This document shows, piece after piece, positions 16,666 through 24,534 of a DNA stretch of 33,706 nucleotides. Both the position numbers and the translations under genes were made by a program. The DNA lies in NCBI RefSeq assembly GCF_009848505.1, contig NZ_WWDL01000043.1, positions 1 to 33,706 on the forward strand. Direction: 5' to 3'. The DNA comes from Muricoccus harenae (lineage in GTDB: Bacteria; Pseudomonadota; Alphaproteobacteria; Acetobacterales; Acetobacteraceae). Position 1 is the first letter of the stretch, and the number at the start of each line of letters is the position of its first letter. The notes beneath the pieces are model-generated. The model was not told the origin of the DNA. It saw only the letters and a list, made by a program, of their open reading frames with translations, and did not search any database.

Positions 16666-17940
16666 TCAGAGGCCGCGGAAGCCGGTCGGCCGGCCGAGAT
16701 GGGCACGTGCGACATAGGTTGCGAAGGCCTGGTGCTGTGCCGACATATGCGTGCGGTACATCTGGACGTCGCGGAAGTAGCGCTGCAGTCGATTGCCCTT
16801 CTTCGTCGCAAAGGCACCTACGTTGTGAAACAATGGCTCCACCACATCACAGGCCAGGCGCCCGCCCTGCTGCAGCATGGTCCAAAGGCGGAAATTATCC
16901 TCGATGCTGACGGGCGTGCCATCCTTCGCCCAGCGCGCGCAGAGATCCATGTAGCGCTGCGCGGCACCCATCAGGACAGCCTCTGCCGCATCCGCCCTGG
17001 CCAGGGCCTCGCCCAAGGGGCGCTGGAAGTCGAAATGGTCGGCACGCAGCACTTCCGGATCGATATAGGTCTTCATCATCTCCGAGACGCGCTTGTACTC
17101 GTCGATCGCCGCCTAGGCCGCGCCCGTGACCACGGCGACAAGCGACGCGTGATAGGGGCCCATCAGCCGGCCAAGATACATCGGGTTTCCATGCAGGCGC
17201 GTTCCCGGCGTGCCGCCCTCCATGGTGCCCGGGCGGGCGAACATGACATCGAAGGGGATCACGAAATGCGCCGGCACCAGCGCATCCTTGACCTCCACGC
17301 TGTTGGAGCCACTGGCGCGCATGCCGAGGATCTCATCGCCACCCCAATCCGGCAGTATTTCGTAGCCGCCGCGCGGTACTGCCACCAAAACCGTCTTCGG
17401 CGACGCCCCCTCCTCGCGCAGGAAAGCGGTTCCAATGAAATGCGTCGCATGGGGAATGCCCGAGCAGTAGTTCCAGCGACCGTTCACGCGCCAGCCGCCC
17501 GCGTCCCTCACCACGGTGCCCATCGGCTGCGCGCGATGCGGCGCGATGAACTCGCCATCCGGGCCGAACAACTCGCGCTGCGCCTCCTCCGGCCAATGCG
17601 AGGCGACGATGAAGCCATGTGATGCGCCGAGCGACAGACACCAGCCCACTCCCGGATCGCCGCGCGATACCTCCATCACCACCCGGTAGAAGTTAGACAG
17701 GCCCATTTCATAGCCGCCGAACATCCTGGGCTGCGTGATGCGGTAGAAGCCGGCGCGGCGGAAGGCCTCGTGCAGATCCGCGCCATAGGTGCCACGCACC
17801 TCGTTCTCAGCCTGCTGCTCGCGCAGGATCGGCCGCAGTGCGACCGCGCGCGCGACCAGCTCATCGAGGGTAAGGCCAGGCTCTGGCACGGGAAACGGCG
17901 CCGGATGCGAGGCGGCGCGATCCGCATAAGCGAGGGGCAT
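16666..17940 (-). pseudogene. Group-D flavin monooxygenase (HsaA/HpaB-like, acyl-CoA-dehydrogenase fold), copy A, interrupted by TAG
   Basis: The gene encodes a 424-codon oxygenase of the two-component flavin-dependent type. Recognisable parts are FRRAGFYRITQPRMFGGYEM, EVSRGDPGVGWCLSLGASHG, GRWNYCSGIPHATHFIGTAF, LGMRASGSNSVEVKDALVPA and, near the end, RYFRDVQMYRTHMSAQHQAF. Codon 276 (17113-17115) is TAG. In the paralogue at 21519 this position is Trp in GATWAAIDEY, so one G-to-A change explains it. The frame continues unchanged for 148 codons with full similarity to a natural TGA end. AGGAG precedes ATG 17940. Without readthrough the product lacks the C-terminal helical domain. No flavin reductase partner is in the window. 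Confidence 0.85.
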
Positions 17941-17977
17941 GGCACAACTCCTGGAAGAGAATGCGGCCTGGAGGCGA

Positions 17978-18952
17978 TCATTCCTCGGCCGTGTATCCGG
18001 TGACCTTCACGATTGGCCCCCAGCGGTCGCGCTCGGTCCGGATCCGCTCGGCCATGCCGCGCGAACCAAGCGTGACGGGAACCTGCTCCATCTTCGCCAG
18101 TGCAGCGCGCAGCTCGGGATTGCCGGACGCCGCGGCGATGGCCTTTTCCAGCGTCTCGACCACCGGAGCGGGCACGCCCGCCGGCAGGAGGATCGTCTAG
18201 AGTTCCTGCGAGGTCAGGTCCGGGTAACCCAGCTCGGCAAGGGTCGGCACATCCGGAAGTGTCGCCAAACGCTGCGGGGCGGAGATGGCGAGCACCCGCA
18301 CATGCCCGGCACGGTGCTGCTCGGCCATGTCGCCCACGACGCCCATGATGGCACTCAGGCGCCCCGTCGAAAGATCCGGCAGGGCCGGGCCGGTGCCCCG
18401 ATAGGCAACATGCATCAGCCGAAGATCCATTTTCGCGGACATCTGCTCGGCCAGGAAATGCGGCACGGACCCCGCTGCGGGACTGCAATAGGAAACGTCC
18501 CGCTGCGTGCGCGCCCACTGCGCCAAGCCGGCCAAGTCGCGTGCCGGGTGGTTCGCCGCCACCACGAAGGCGAAGGGGAAGGAGGAGGTCGCGCCTCCCG
18601 GTACGAAATCCTTCAACCCGTCATAGCGCAGCGTCTTCGGATATATATGCGGGTAGATCGTCAGCATGCTCTCGGGCGTGAAGACCATGGTCGAACCATC
18701 CGGCGCGGCCGCCTTAGTAGCGTCGAGCGCGATGCGCGCGGCCGCGCCGGGCCGGTTCTCCACCACGACCTGCTGCGCATAGGTGCCGCGAAGGCGCTCC
18801 GCATAGATCCGCGCGATGATGTCGGCCGCACCACCCGGCGGAAAGCCGACCAGCAGCCGCGCCACGCGCTCCAATGGCTGCGCGCCGGCGCGGCCGGCAA
18901 AGAGAAAGGTTGCAGTAGCGCCGAGCGCGGCACGGCGAGTGATCCTGAGCAC
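17978..18952 (-). pseudogene. Tripartite tricarboxylate transporter (Bug/TctC) receptor, copy A, interrupted by TAG
   Basis: The gene encodes a periplasmic solute receptor of the Bug family, 324 codons. A Tat-like signal (ITRRAALGATATFLFAGRAG) is followed by family motifs: RLLVGFPPGGAADIIAR, VVENRPGAAARIALD, TSSFPFAFVVAANHPARDL, and LATLPDVPTLAELGYPDL. Codon 252 (18197-18199) is TAG, after TSQEL. The same frame then reads TILLPAGVPAPVVETLEKAI and continues to a normal TGA. Copy B has Tyr at this position (EWYGIFLPAG). The start is GTG 18952, after GGGAGGAAG. It is the first gene after promoter A and lies 37 bases before the monooxygenase A start, an operon. No TctA/TctB membrane partners are present. 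Confidence 0.82.
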
Positions 18953-19013
18953 GATCGATCTTCCTCCCTTGCAAGGCTCCGCCCACCCGGGAGGGCCCCA
19001 TTTTGCCGCTTCA

Positions 19014-19066
19014 CGATGCGGTGTATCGTTTCACGAAACCTACGGAAGCATTCGGCCTGGTGTCAA
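19014..19066 (-). promoter_or_regulatory. Promoter and operator module A, upstream of cassette A
   Basis: Read on the minus strand: TTGACA (plus positions 19061-19066), an 18-base spacer, TAGGTT as the -10 box (19037-19042), and then a near-palindrome CGATACACCGCATCG (19014-19028) at the expected transcription start. Overlapping the -10 box are the perfect inverted arms GTTTC and GAAAC (19028-19039). The module lies about 62 bases before the receptor A start. The same arrangement stands upstream of cassette B. A repressor bound here would block RNA polymerase; the IclR-type regulator at 13824 is a candidate. Confidence 0.65.
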
Positions 19067-19395
19067 GCTTCCGCCATGCCGCGCGGAACCGCGCAGCTAA
19101 GGCGCCGAGGGAGAAAGTGAATCAAACTGCCTTCAGCGCACGGGCCAAGTGCAAGGCCCGTCACCTGGCGGCGAACTCAGTGCCCGCGTGACGCGATCCA
19201 GTCTGCGGATACGGCAGTCAAAGGACAGCGCGGCACCACTCAGCGCCACGCTTTCTCGGCTAGCCGCCCTATCGTGCAGCGGCGATGCATCGCTCCTCAA
19301 CTCCGTCAGCCGTGACGTCGTCTACCACGGCGGCAGCCGCTCCATCCGCTCTGGAATGCGCGCGAATGCCAGCCATGCCGCCGTCCCCCGTTCCC
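19067..19395. other. Stretch between promoter A and receptor B
   Basis: About 330 bases without a gene I can name. Minus-strand frames give short protein-like pieces such as SRESVALSGAALSFDCRI but no family I can identify, and stops interrupt all frames. It could hold an old gene remnant. Confidence 0.25.
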
Positions 19396-20388
19396 TCACT
19401 CCCCGACCTCGTAGCCGGACTCACGCACCACCGGCCCCCAGCGGTCACGCTCCGCCTGCAGCCGCGCGGCAAACTGGGCTGGCGTCGTGTTGACGGGATA
19501 TTGCTCGAGCCGGAGCAGCGAGGCGCGCATTTCGGCCGTGGACGCCACCTGCGCGATTGCACCGTGCAGTCCGGTCACAGCCGACTGGGGCGTGCCTGCC
19601 GGAAGGAAGATGCCGTACCACTCGTCGGCCGTAAGCTGCGGGAAGCCAAGTTCGGCGAAGGTGGGAACATCCGGCAGAGTGGGCACACGTGACGGCATGG
19701 TCACGGCCAGCGCGCGCATTCGCCCGGCGCGGTGCTGCTCGGCGCCGGTGCCGATCACGGACATATAGGCGGATATGCGGCCGCCGTTGAGGTCCGCGAA
19801 GGCCATGGCGATTTCCCGGTAAGGCACATGGGAAAGCCGGAGGCCGAGCGTCTTCGCCATCGCGACGGAGACGAAATGTGGCGTGGAGCCTGCGGCCGGC
19901 GTGGCATAGTCGATCTCGGATTGCCGCCTCACCCATTCGATGAACTGAGGGAAGTCCTTCGCCGGGTGGTTCGCATCCACCAGCCAGGCGAAGCCGAAGG
20001 AGGACAGGCCCGTAACGGGCAGGAAGTCGCGCTGCGGGTCGTAGCGAAGCGTCTTCCTGTAGATGAAGGGGTACAGCACCATCATCGTCTCGGGCGTCAT
20101 CAGGAAGGTGGCGCCGTCCGGCGGCGCGCCCTTCGCCAGCTCCACCCCGATGCGCGCCGCGGCGCCCGGGCGATTATCCACGATCACCTGCGGCGCGTAG
20201 ATACCGCGCAGCCGCTCCGCATAGAGTCGCGCGACGGTGTCCATCACGCCGCCCGCCGAGAAGTTCATGATCAGTCGCGCCGGGCGATCCAGCGTCTGTG
20301 CCAGGGCGCCTCGAGGTCCGGCGAAACCGCCCAGAACCGTGGCAGCACCGGCGCCCATCAGGGTCCGGCGCGTCGTTGCACGCTCCAT
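19396..20388 (-). CDS. Tripartite tricarboxylate transporter (Bug/TctC) receptor, copy B
   Basis: This intact 330-residue periplasmic receptor binds a carboxylic acid. It has a twin-arginine-like signal (TTRRTLMGAGAATVL, then ALAQ) and family motifs RLIMNFSAGGVMDTVARLYA, VIVDNRPGAAARIGVELAKG, YATPAAGSTPHFVSVAMAKT and PTLPDVPTFAELGFPQLTAD. It has the full C-terminus that copy A loses behind its TAG (EWYGIFLPAGTP to the end ERDRWGPVVRESGYEVGE). GGGAGGAACG precedes ATG 20388. It is the last gene of cassette B, 53 bases after the hydrolase. Bug receptors often outnumber their TctAB permeases and may serve partners elsewhere or act as sensors. Confidence 0.92.
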   Translation of the reverse strand: MERATTRRTLMGAGAATVLGGFAGPRGALAQTLDRPARLIMNFSAGGVMDTVARLYAERLRGIYAPQVIVDNRPGAAARIGVELAKGAPPDGATFLMTPETMMVLYPFIYRKTLRYDPQRDFLPVTGLSSFGFAWLVDANHPAKDFPQFIEWVRRQSEIDYATPAAGSTPHFVSVAMAKTLGLRLSHVPYREIAMAFADLNGGRISAYMSVIGTGAEQHRAGRMRALAVTMPSRVPTLPDVPTFAELGFPQLTADEWYGIFLPAGTPQSAVTGLHGAIAQVASTAEMRASLLRLEQYPVNTTPAQFAARLQAERDRWGPVVRESGYEVGE

Positions 20389-20441
20389 CCTCGTTCCTCC
20401 CTCTCAGGACCGCGGGCGGTTCATCCGCCCTGTCGGCCACG

Positions 20442-21506
20442 TCACGCCATTGCCGTCTTCCGCTCTATCCAGTTGGCGAGCAGCTTTGCGATCTCGTCGC
20501 TGTTGCGCTCGATCATCATCATGTGGCCGTTGCCGTGCAGCCCATGCTCCTCCAGGCGAAGATGCTCTGCCGGCACCCCGGCCTGCTGCAGGAAGGCCAC
20601 GACCCCGTGGTCCTGCTGCGCCTTCCACGACGCCTCGCCCGTCACCACCGCGACGGGGCAGTTGCACAGGTTCGGCAGCTGACGGGGAGGCTCGGCTTGC
20701 ACCATGCAATCCTGCAGATCCGGCCGCAGCGCCTTCAGCGGCGCCTGCAGGAGGTCCTCCGGTGCTTCGGCTGGCGGATCAAAGGCAAGAGGCACCGCCG
20801 TGAGGCCCCAGGCCAGCGCGCCTCCCGGCGCGTCCACAAAGGCCGGGCCCTGGGGCTCTACGGCGACGATCCCGCGCACCAGAGAGGGGCGCGCATCCGC
20901 CGCCAGCCAGCCGAAGGGGCCGCCAGCCGAATGGGTGATCAGCACCGCTGGCCCGATCCGGTCCAGCAGCGCTTCGGCACAGCGGCGCATATCCGCATGG
21001 ACGCGCGCGAGGTCGGCGATCGAAGGTCCCTGGCCTGCCATGAACTGGTCGAACACGGGATCGCCGATCGCGGCCCCACCCGGCCATTGCGTGTGCAGCT
21101 TCGCCTGCGGGTAGGCGCCCGGCGTCAGTTCCGGCGCAACAAAGCGGCCGCGCATGAAGTCATAGCTCGGCGGAGGACCAAGCGGTCCATGCAGATTGGG
21201 ATGATAGGGCGAACGTCCGAGTGCCGTGCGGTCCACCACATAGACGGCGTGGCCCCGCCGAAGGAAGAAGCTGGCCCAGCCGGGCCGGCCATCCGGCGTG
21301 CCGAGATAGTCCAGCCCCTGCCCGCCCCCGCCATGCACCATCACCACGGGAAGGGCGTGCCGCCGCTCCGCGGGAATTTGGTACTGCACGAACATCTGCC
21401 CGGCTGCCGCCAAACCATAGGGTTGCAGCTTGCGCGTGACCCCGACCCAGAAGAAGCCCTGATCCGCCAGGACCAGCGGCGACGCCACCCTCGCCACGCC
21501 ATCCAC
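20442..21506 (-). CDS. Alpha/beta hydrolase
   Basis: This 354-residue hydrolase has the full catalytic layout: an oxyanion region VVMVHGGGGQGLDYLGTPDG, a nucleophile elbow VLITHSAGGPFGWLAADARP (Ser in HSAGG), and a catalytic His in GLHGNGHMMMIERNSDEI. There is no obvious signal peptide. It begins 12 bases after the stop that ends the readthrough frame of monooxygenase B, with AGGAGG overlapping that stop, so the genes are coupled. Enzymes of this group hydrolyse esters or lactones, and here it may cleave a product of the adjacent oxygenase. The actual substrate is unknown; an esterase, lactonase or C-C hydrolase role are all possible. Confidence 0.85.
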   Translation of the reverse strand: MDGVARVASPLVLADQGFFWVGVTRKLQPYGLAAAGQMFVQYQIPAERRHALPVVMVHGGGGQGLDYLGTPDGRPGWASFFLRRGHAVYVVDRTALGRSPYHPNLHGPLGPPPSYDFMRGRFVAPELTPGAYPQAKLHTQWPGGAAIGDPVFDQFMAGQGPSIADLARVHADMRRCAEALLDRIGPAVLITHSAGGPFGWLAADARPSLVRGIVAVEPQGPAFVDAPGGALAWGLTAVPLAFDPPAEAPEDLLQAPLKALRPDLQDCMVQAEPPRQLPNLCNCPVAVVTGEASWKAQQDHGVVAFLQQAGVPAEHLRLEEHGLHGNGHMMMIERNSDEIAKLLANWIERKTAMA

Positions 21507-21518
21507 CGGCCCCGCCTC

Positions 21519-22799
21519 CTACAGACCGCGCAGGCCGACGGGACGGCCGAGATGGGCTCGCCCGACATAGGTCGCGAACTCCTCCATCTAAGCGGAGCTG
21601 TGCGTGCGGTACATCATCACATCGCGGAAGTAGCGCTGAAGACGGTTTCCCTTCTTCGTGGTAAAGGCGCCGGCGGAGCGCAGCAGCATCTCCACCGTCT
21701 CCACTCCCATCGCCCCCGCCTGCTGCAGTGTGGCACGCAGGCGTAGATTATCCTCCACGCTGATTGGGGTGTCATCTGCCGCCCAGCGCTCGCATAGCTC
21801 CATGTATCGCTCCAGCGTCCGAACCAGGATTGCCTCCGCTGCATCGGCGCCCGCGATGGCCAGGCCGAGCGTGCGCTGAAAGTCATGATGATCCGCACGC
21901 AGCAGATTGGGGTCCGCCAGCGTCTTCATCCGGCCAATCAGCTCCTCGTATTCGTCGATTGCGGCCCAGGTCGCGCCGACCACCACGGAGACTAGCGAGG
22001 CGTGGTAAGGACCCATGATGCGGCCCAGATACATGGGGTTGCCGTGCAGCCGCGTGCCTGGCGTCCCCCCCACCATCTCCTCCGGCCGGCAGAATTGTGC
22101 ATTGAAGGGAATGACATGGTGCGCGGGAACAAGCGCGTCTTCGATCACGACAGTATTGGAGCCGGAGGAGCGCATCCCGAGAATCTCATCGCCGCCCCAA
22201 TCCTTCAGAACGGCGAAGTTACCCCGTGGCACGACGACGAGCACGCTGGAAGGCGGCGCCTGCTCATCCTTCTGGAGCATGGCCGTGCCGATGAAATGCG
22301 TCGCATGCGGCACGCCGGAGGAATAGTTCCAGCGGCCCTTGACCCGGTATCCGCCGGGCACAACCGTCGCGGTTCCCAGAGGCTGTGCACGATGCGGCGC
22401 GACGAAGTGGCCGGTTTCGCCGAACAACTCGCGCTGTGCCTGCTCCGGCCAGTGCGAGGCCAGCAGGAATGCGTGCGAGGCCGCAAGCGTCAGGCACCAC
22501 CCGGCACCGGGATCGCCACGCGACACCTCCACCATGGTTCGGAAAAAGGTCGGAAGGCCGAACTCGTAACCGCCAAACATGCGCGGTTGGGTAATCCGGT
22601 AGAAGCCCATGCGCTCGAAGGTCGCATGGACGTCGTTGGCATAGGTGCCGAGTTCCTCATGCTCCGCCTGGCGTTCGCGCAGCATGGGCCGGAGGGAGAT
22701 CGCACGATCGAGCAGGTCGCGCGGGGTCAGTCCAGGCTCGGGCACAGCAAGTGAGACGGAGGGCACCGATGAGGGGCGGTCAATGACGGCGAACGGCAT
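21519..22799 (-). pseudogene. Group-D flavin monooxygenase (HsaA/HpaB-like), copy B, with TAG near its end
   Basis: This is the paralogue of copy A, 426 codons, with the same order of motifs: FERMGFYRITQPRMFGGYEF, EVSRGDPGAGWCLTLAASHA, GRWNYSSGVPHATHFIGTAM, LGMRSSGSNTVVIEDALVPA, GATWAAIDEY. Codon 404 (21588-21590) is TAG, where copy A has Gln (HMSAQHQAF versus HSSA, stop, MEEF). The frame continues with FATYVGRAHLGRPVGLRGL and ends at a second TAG (21519-21521), exactly where copy A ends. A CAG-to-TAG change explains the first. The product to codon 403 lacks only 22 residues and may work. ATG 22799 follows GGGAGG. It is the first gene behind promoter B. Confidence 0.82.
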
Positions 22800-22881
22800 C
22801 CGGATGCGTCCTCCCAGCGCCGCGCCTTGCATCGAAACGTGGCATTCTGTGCATGCATGATCGACCCGAATAGACACGTGA

Positions 22882-22934
22882 CGATACAGTGCATCGCTCC
22901 AGAAACGTTACGGCGCGGCTTTGCTCTGTGTCAA
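22882..22934 (-). promoter_or_regulatory. Promoter and operator module B, upstream of cassette B
   Basis: Read on the minus strand: TTGACA (plus 22929-22934), an 18-base spacer, TAACGT (22905-22910), GTTTC, then CGATGCACTGTATCG (22882-22896). Against module A the -35 box is identical, the spacer has the same length, and the near-palindrome differs at three of 15 positions, in ways that largely keep its symmetry. The start codon lies about 83 bases downstream of the operator. The shared layout points to common control of both cassettes. Confidence 0.65.
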
Positions 22935-23200
22935 GCGTGGTCTGAGTCGGATGAAGCGAAGTCGACGCCTTCCGTGGCACGGAAACCATCGGGCAGCTGA
23001 CGTCTATAGTTTTGGATAGGCCAAGCGACTTCAGATAATGCCAGATGGTGGCAATGACCTTGTCCACCGCCTGTAGCGCCGAGCGATCACAACCCTGGCT
23101 TGCGCCAAACGAAGTTCTTTCGCGCAGCGAAGTGTTGGTAGATCCTGGAGCCCAACTGTTCCGCGAGCAGCTTGTGCCGGGAGAAAGACGAGTGGCGGCC

Positions 23201-23425
23201 ATGAGTAAGTACTGGGACGCGATGGAGGACCGTCGTGCGGCATGGAAGCGGCGCGCCGCCGGACCGGGCTTCGGAAAATGCCAGACCTGCGGCCTGAAGC
23301 TATCAGTCCTTGGCGCGGCAGACGACCCGGCCCCCGGAGCGCCCCACCGGAAGCGGGTCATGCTCGGATGCATGAACTGCCGGACCCGCAAAGAGGTCGC
23401 GTTCGACCCGTCGGTCGAATGGTGA
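23201..23425 (+). CDS. Small protein with two CxxC pairs (zinc-ribbon-like)
   Basis: From ATG 23201 the 74-residue product starts MSKYWDAMEDRRAAWKRRAA and carries two cysteine pairs, CQTC and CMNC, about 40 residues apart, followed by RTRKEVAFDPSVEW. This spacing suits a single zinc ribbon. I recognise no named family. The frame is open about 50 codons upstream, but that part is not protein-like and the Shine-Dalgarno sequence is weak (GGGAG about 17 bases before ATG). It stands alone between two minus-strand operons, downstream of a 260-base stretch in which I see nothing. Confidence 0.5.
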   Translation: MSKYWDAMEDRRAAWKRRAAGPGFGKCQTCGLKLSVLGAADDPAPGAPHRKRVMLGCMNCRTRKEVAFDPSVEW

Positions 23426-23501
23426 CACGCCTCATCCTTGTCGATGCCATAAATCGGTAATCGCTGGCTGACGGGCAGCATACCCGGGAGGGATCAGTTC
23501 G

Positions 23502-24449
23502 TCAGTTTCTCCAGGCGTTACGCAGTGCAGCCGCGACAAAGCTCAGCAATGAGGCCGCAGGTCCAATGACCTTGTCCATGGTCAACACGGCATGGGGCAT
23601 GTCCGCCAGATGCAGCGCGGTGACGCGCACCCCCTCTTGCTCCAGCCGCTCGGCATAGCGCCGGCCTTCGCCGCAGAGCGGATCATGGCCGCAGGTCAGC
23701 ACCAGTGCTGCCGGCACGCCGCGCAGGCTCGGCGCCCGCAGCGGTGATGCGCGCCAGTCCGCCCCGTCGGCGGCCGCCGGCAGGTAGTGCCCGATAAAGT
23801 AGTGCATCGTCTCCGCGGTCAGCACCATGCCGGGCGTGCGGGGACCATAGCCACCCTCCGCCACCGCCAGGTCGACGGCTGGATAGAGCAACGCCTGGAA
23901 CATGCTCGGCGGCGCCGTGCCGTCGCGCCCCATCAGCGCCAACACAGCCGCCAGGTTCCCCCCGGCGCTGTCGCCGCCAAGCGCAATCCGCGTCGGATCG
24001 ACGCCAAGTGCCCCAGCCTCCGCGGCGAGCCAGCGTAGAGCCGCCAAAGCGTCCTCCACCGCCGCCGGATAGGGATGCTCGGGCGCCAACCGGTAATCCA
24101 CGGAAAGGACGCAACCCCCGCTCTCCTTCGCAAGCCTGCGGCAGACCCAGTCATGCGTTTCCAGGCTGCCGAGCACCCAACCGCCGCCATGCAGGAAGAG
24201 AAGACAAGGCAGAAGCGATCCCGGAGGCGGCTCCGCGTCGCGGTACAGGCGCACGGGCACAGAGATCCCGCCATCCGTCGCCTGCATATCGCGCACCAGC
24301 GCGACAGGATCGGGCGGAGATTGCAGAGCGCGTGCGCGCGCGGCATGCGCCTTCCGCGCTTCCTCAGGCGGCAGGCTCTCATAGGTCGGACTGCCAGCCT
24401 GCCTTATCGTGTCGAGGAGCTTGAGCACGTCAGGATGAACGGCGGGCAT
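23502..24449 (-). CDS. Alpha/beta hydrolase of the HSL (acetyl-esterase) group
   Basis: This 315-residue carboxylesterase of family IV has the oxyanion-hole motif LFLHGGGWVLGS, the conserved VDYRLAPEHPYPAAVEDA, the nucleophile GGDSAGGNLAAVLAL, the aspartate in LTCGHDPLCGEG, and the histidine in DMPHAVLTM. ATG 24449 follows GGGGAGGAAGG and matches the usual start (MPAVHPDVLKLL). It lies 85 bases after the Baeyer-Villiger monooxygenase on the same strand, so both are probably one transcript. The pairing is typical: the monooxygenase makes an ester or lactone and the esterase hydrolyses it. Cytoplasmic by lack of a signal. Confidence 0.92.
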   Translation of the reverse strand: MPAVHPDVLKLLDTIRQAGSPTYESLPPEEARKAHAARARALQSPPDPVALVRDMQATDGGISVPVRLYRDAEPPPGSLLPCLLFLHGGGWVLGSLETHDWVCRRLAKESGGCVLSVDYRLAPEHPYPAAVEDALAALRWLAAEAGALGVDPTRIALGGDSAGGNLAAVLALMGRDGTAPPSMFQALLYPAVDLAVAEGGYGPRTPGMVLTAETMHYFIGHYLPAAADGADWRASPLRAPSLRGVPAALVLTCGHDPLCGEGRRYAERLEQEGVRVTALHLADMPHAVLTMDKVIGPAASLLSFVAAALRNAWRN

Positions 24450-24534
24450 CCCTTCCTCCCCCCGCGCCGGATGCGACGCCCGGCGCCATCCCCGGGCGCC
24501 CCGCCGGACGGCCAGCACCCCGTGACGAACCAGA

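Noticed and set aside
14776-17622. A 948-codon open frame on the plus strand
   Set aside because: It runs antisense to the TfdB-like gene and monooxygenase A, both with clear family motifs. Its translation has no recognisable domain. Long antisense frames are common in very GC-rich DNA.
16666-22799. TAG reassigned to an amino acid throughout the genome
   Set aside because: TAG is the normal stop of egtD, the HtrA-like gene, the LysR gene and the oxidoreductase, and it also ends the readthrough frame of monooxygenase B where its paralogue ends. The residues replaced also differ (Trp, Tyr, Gln).
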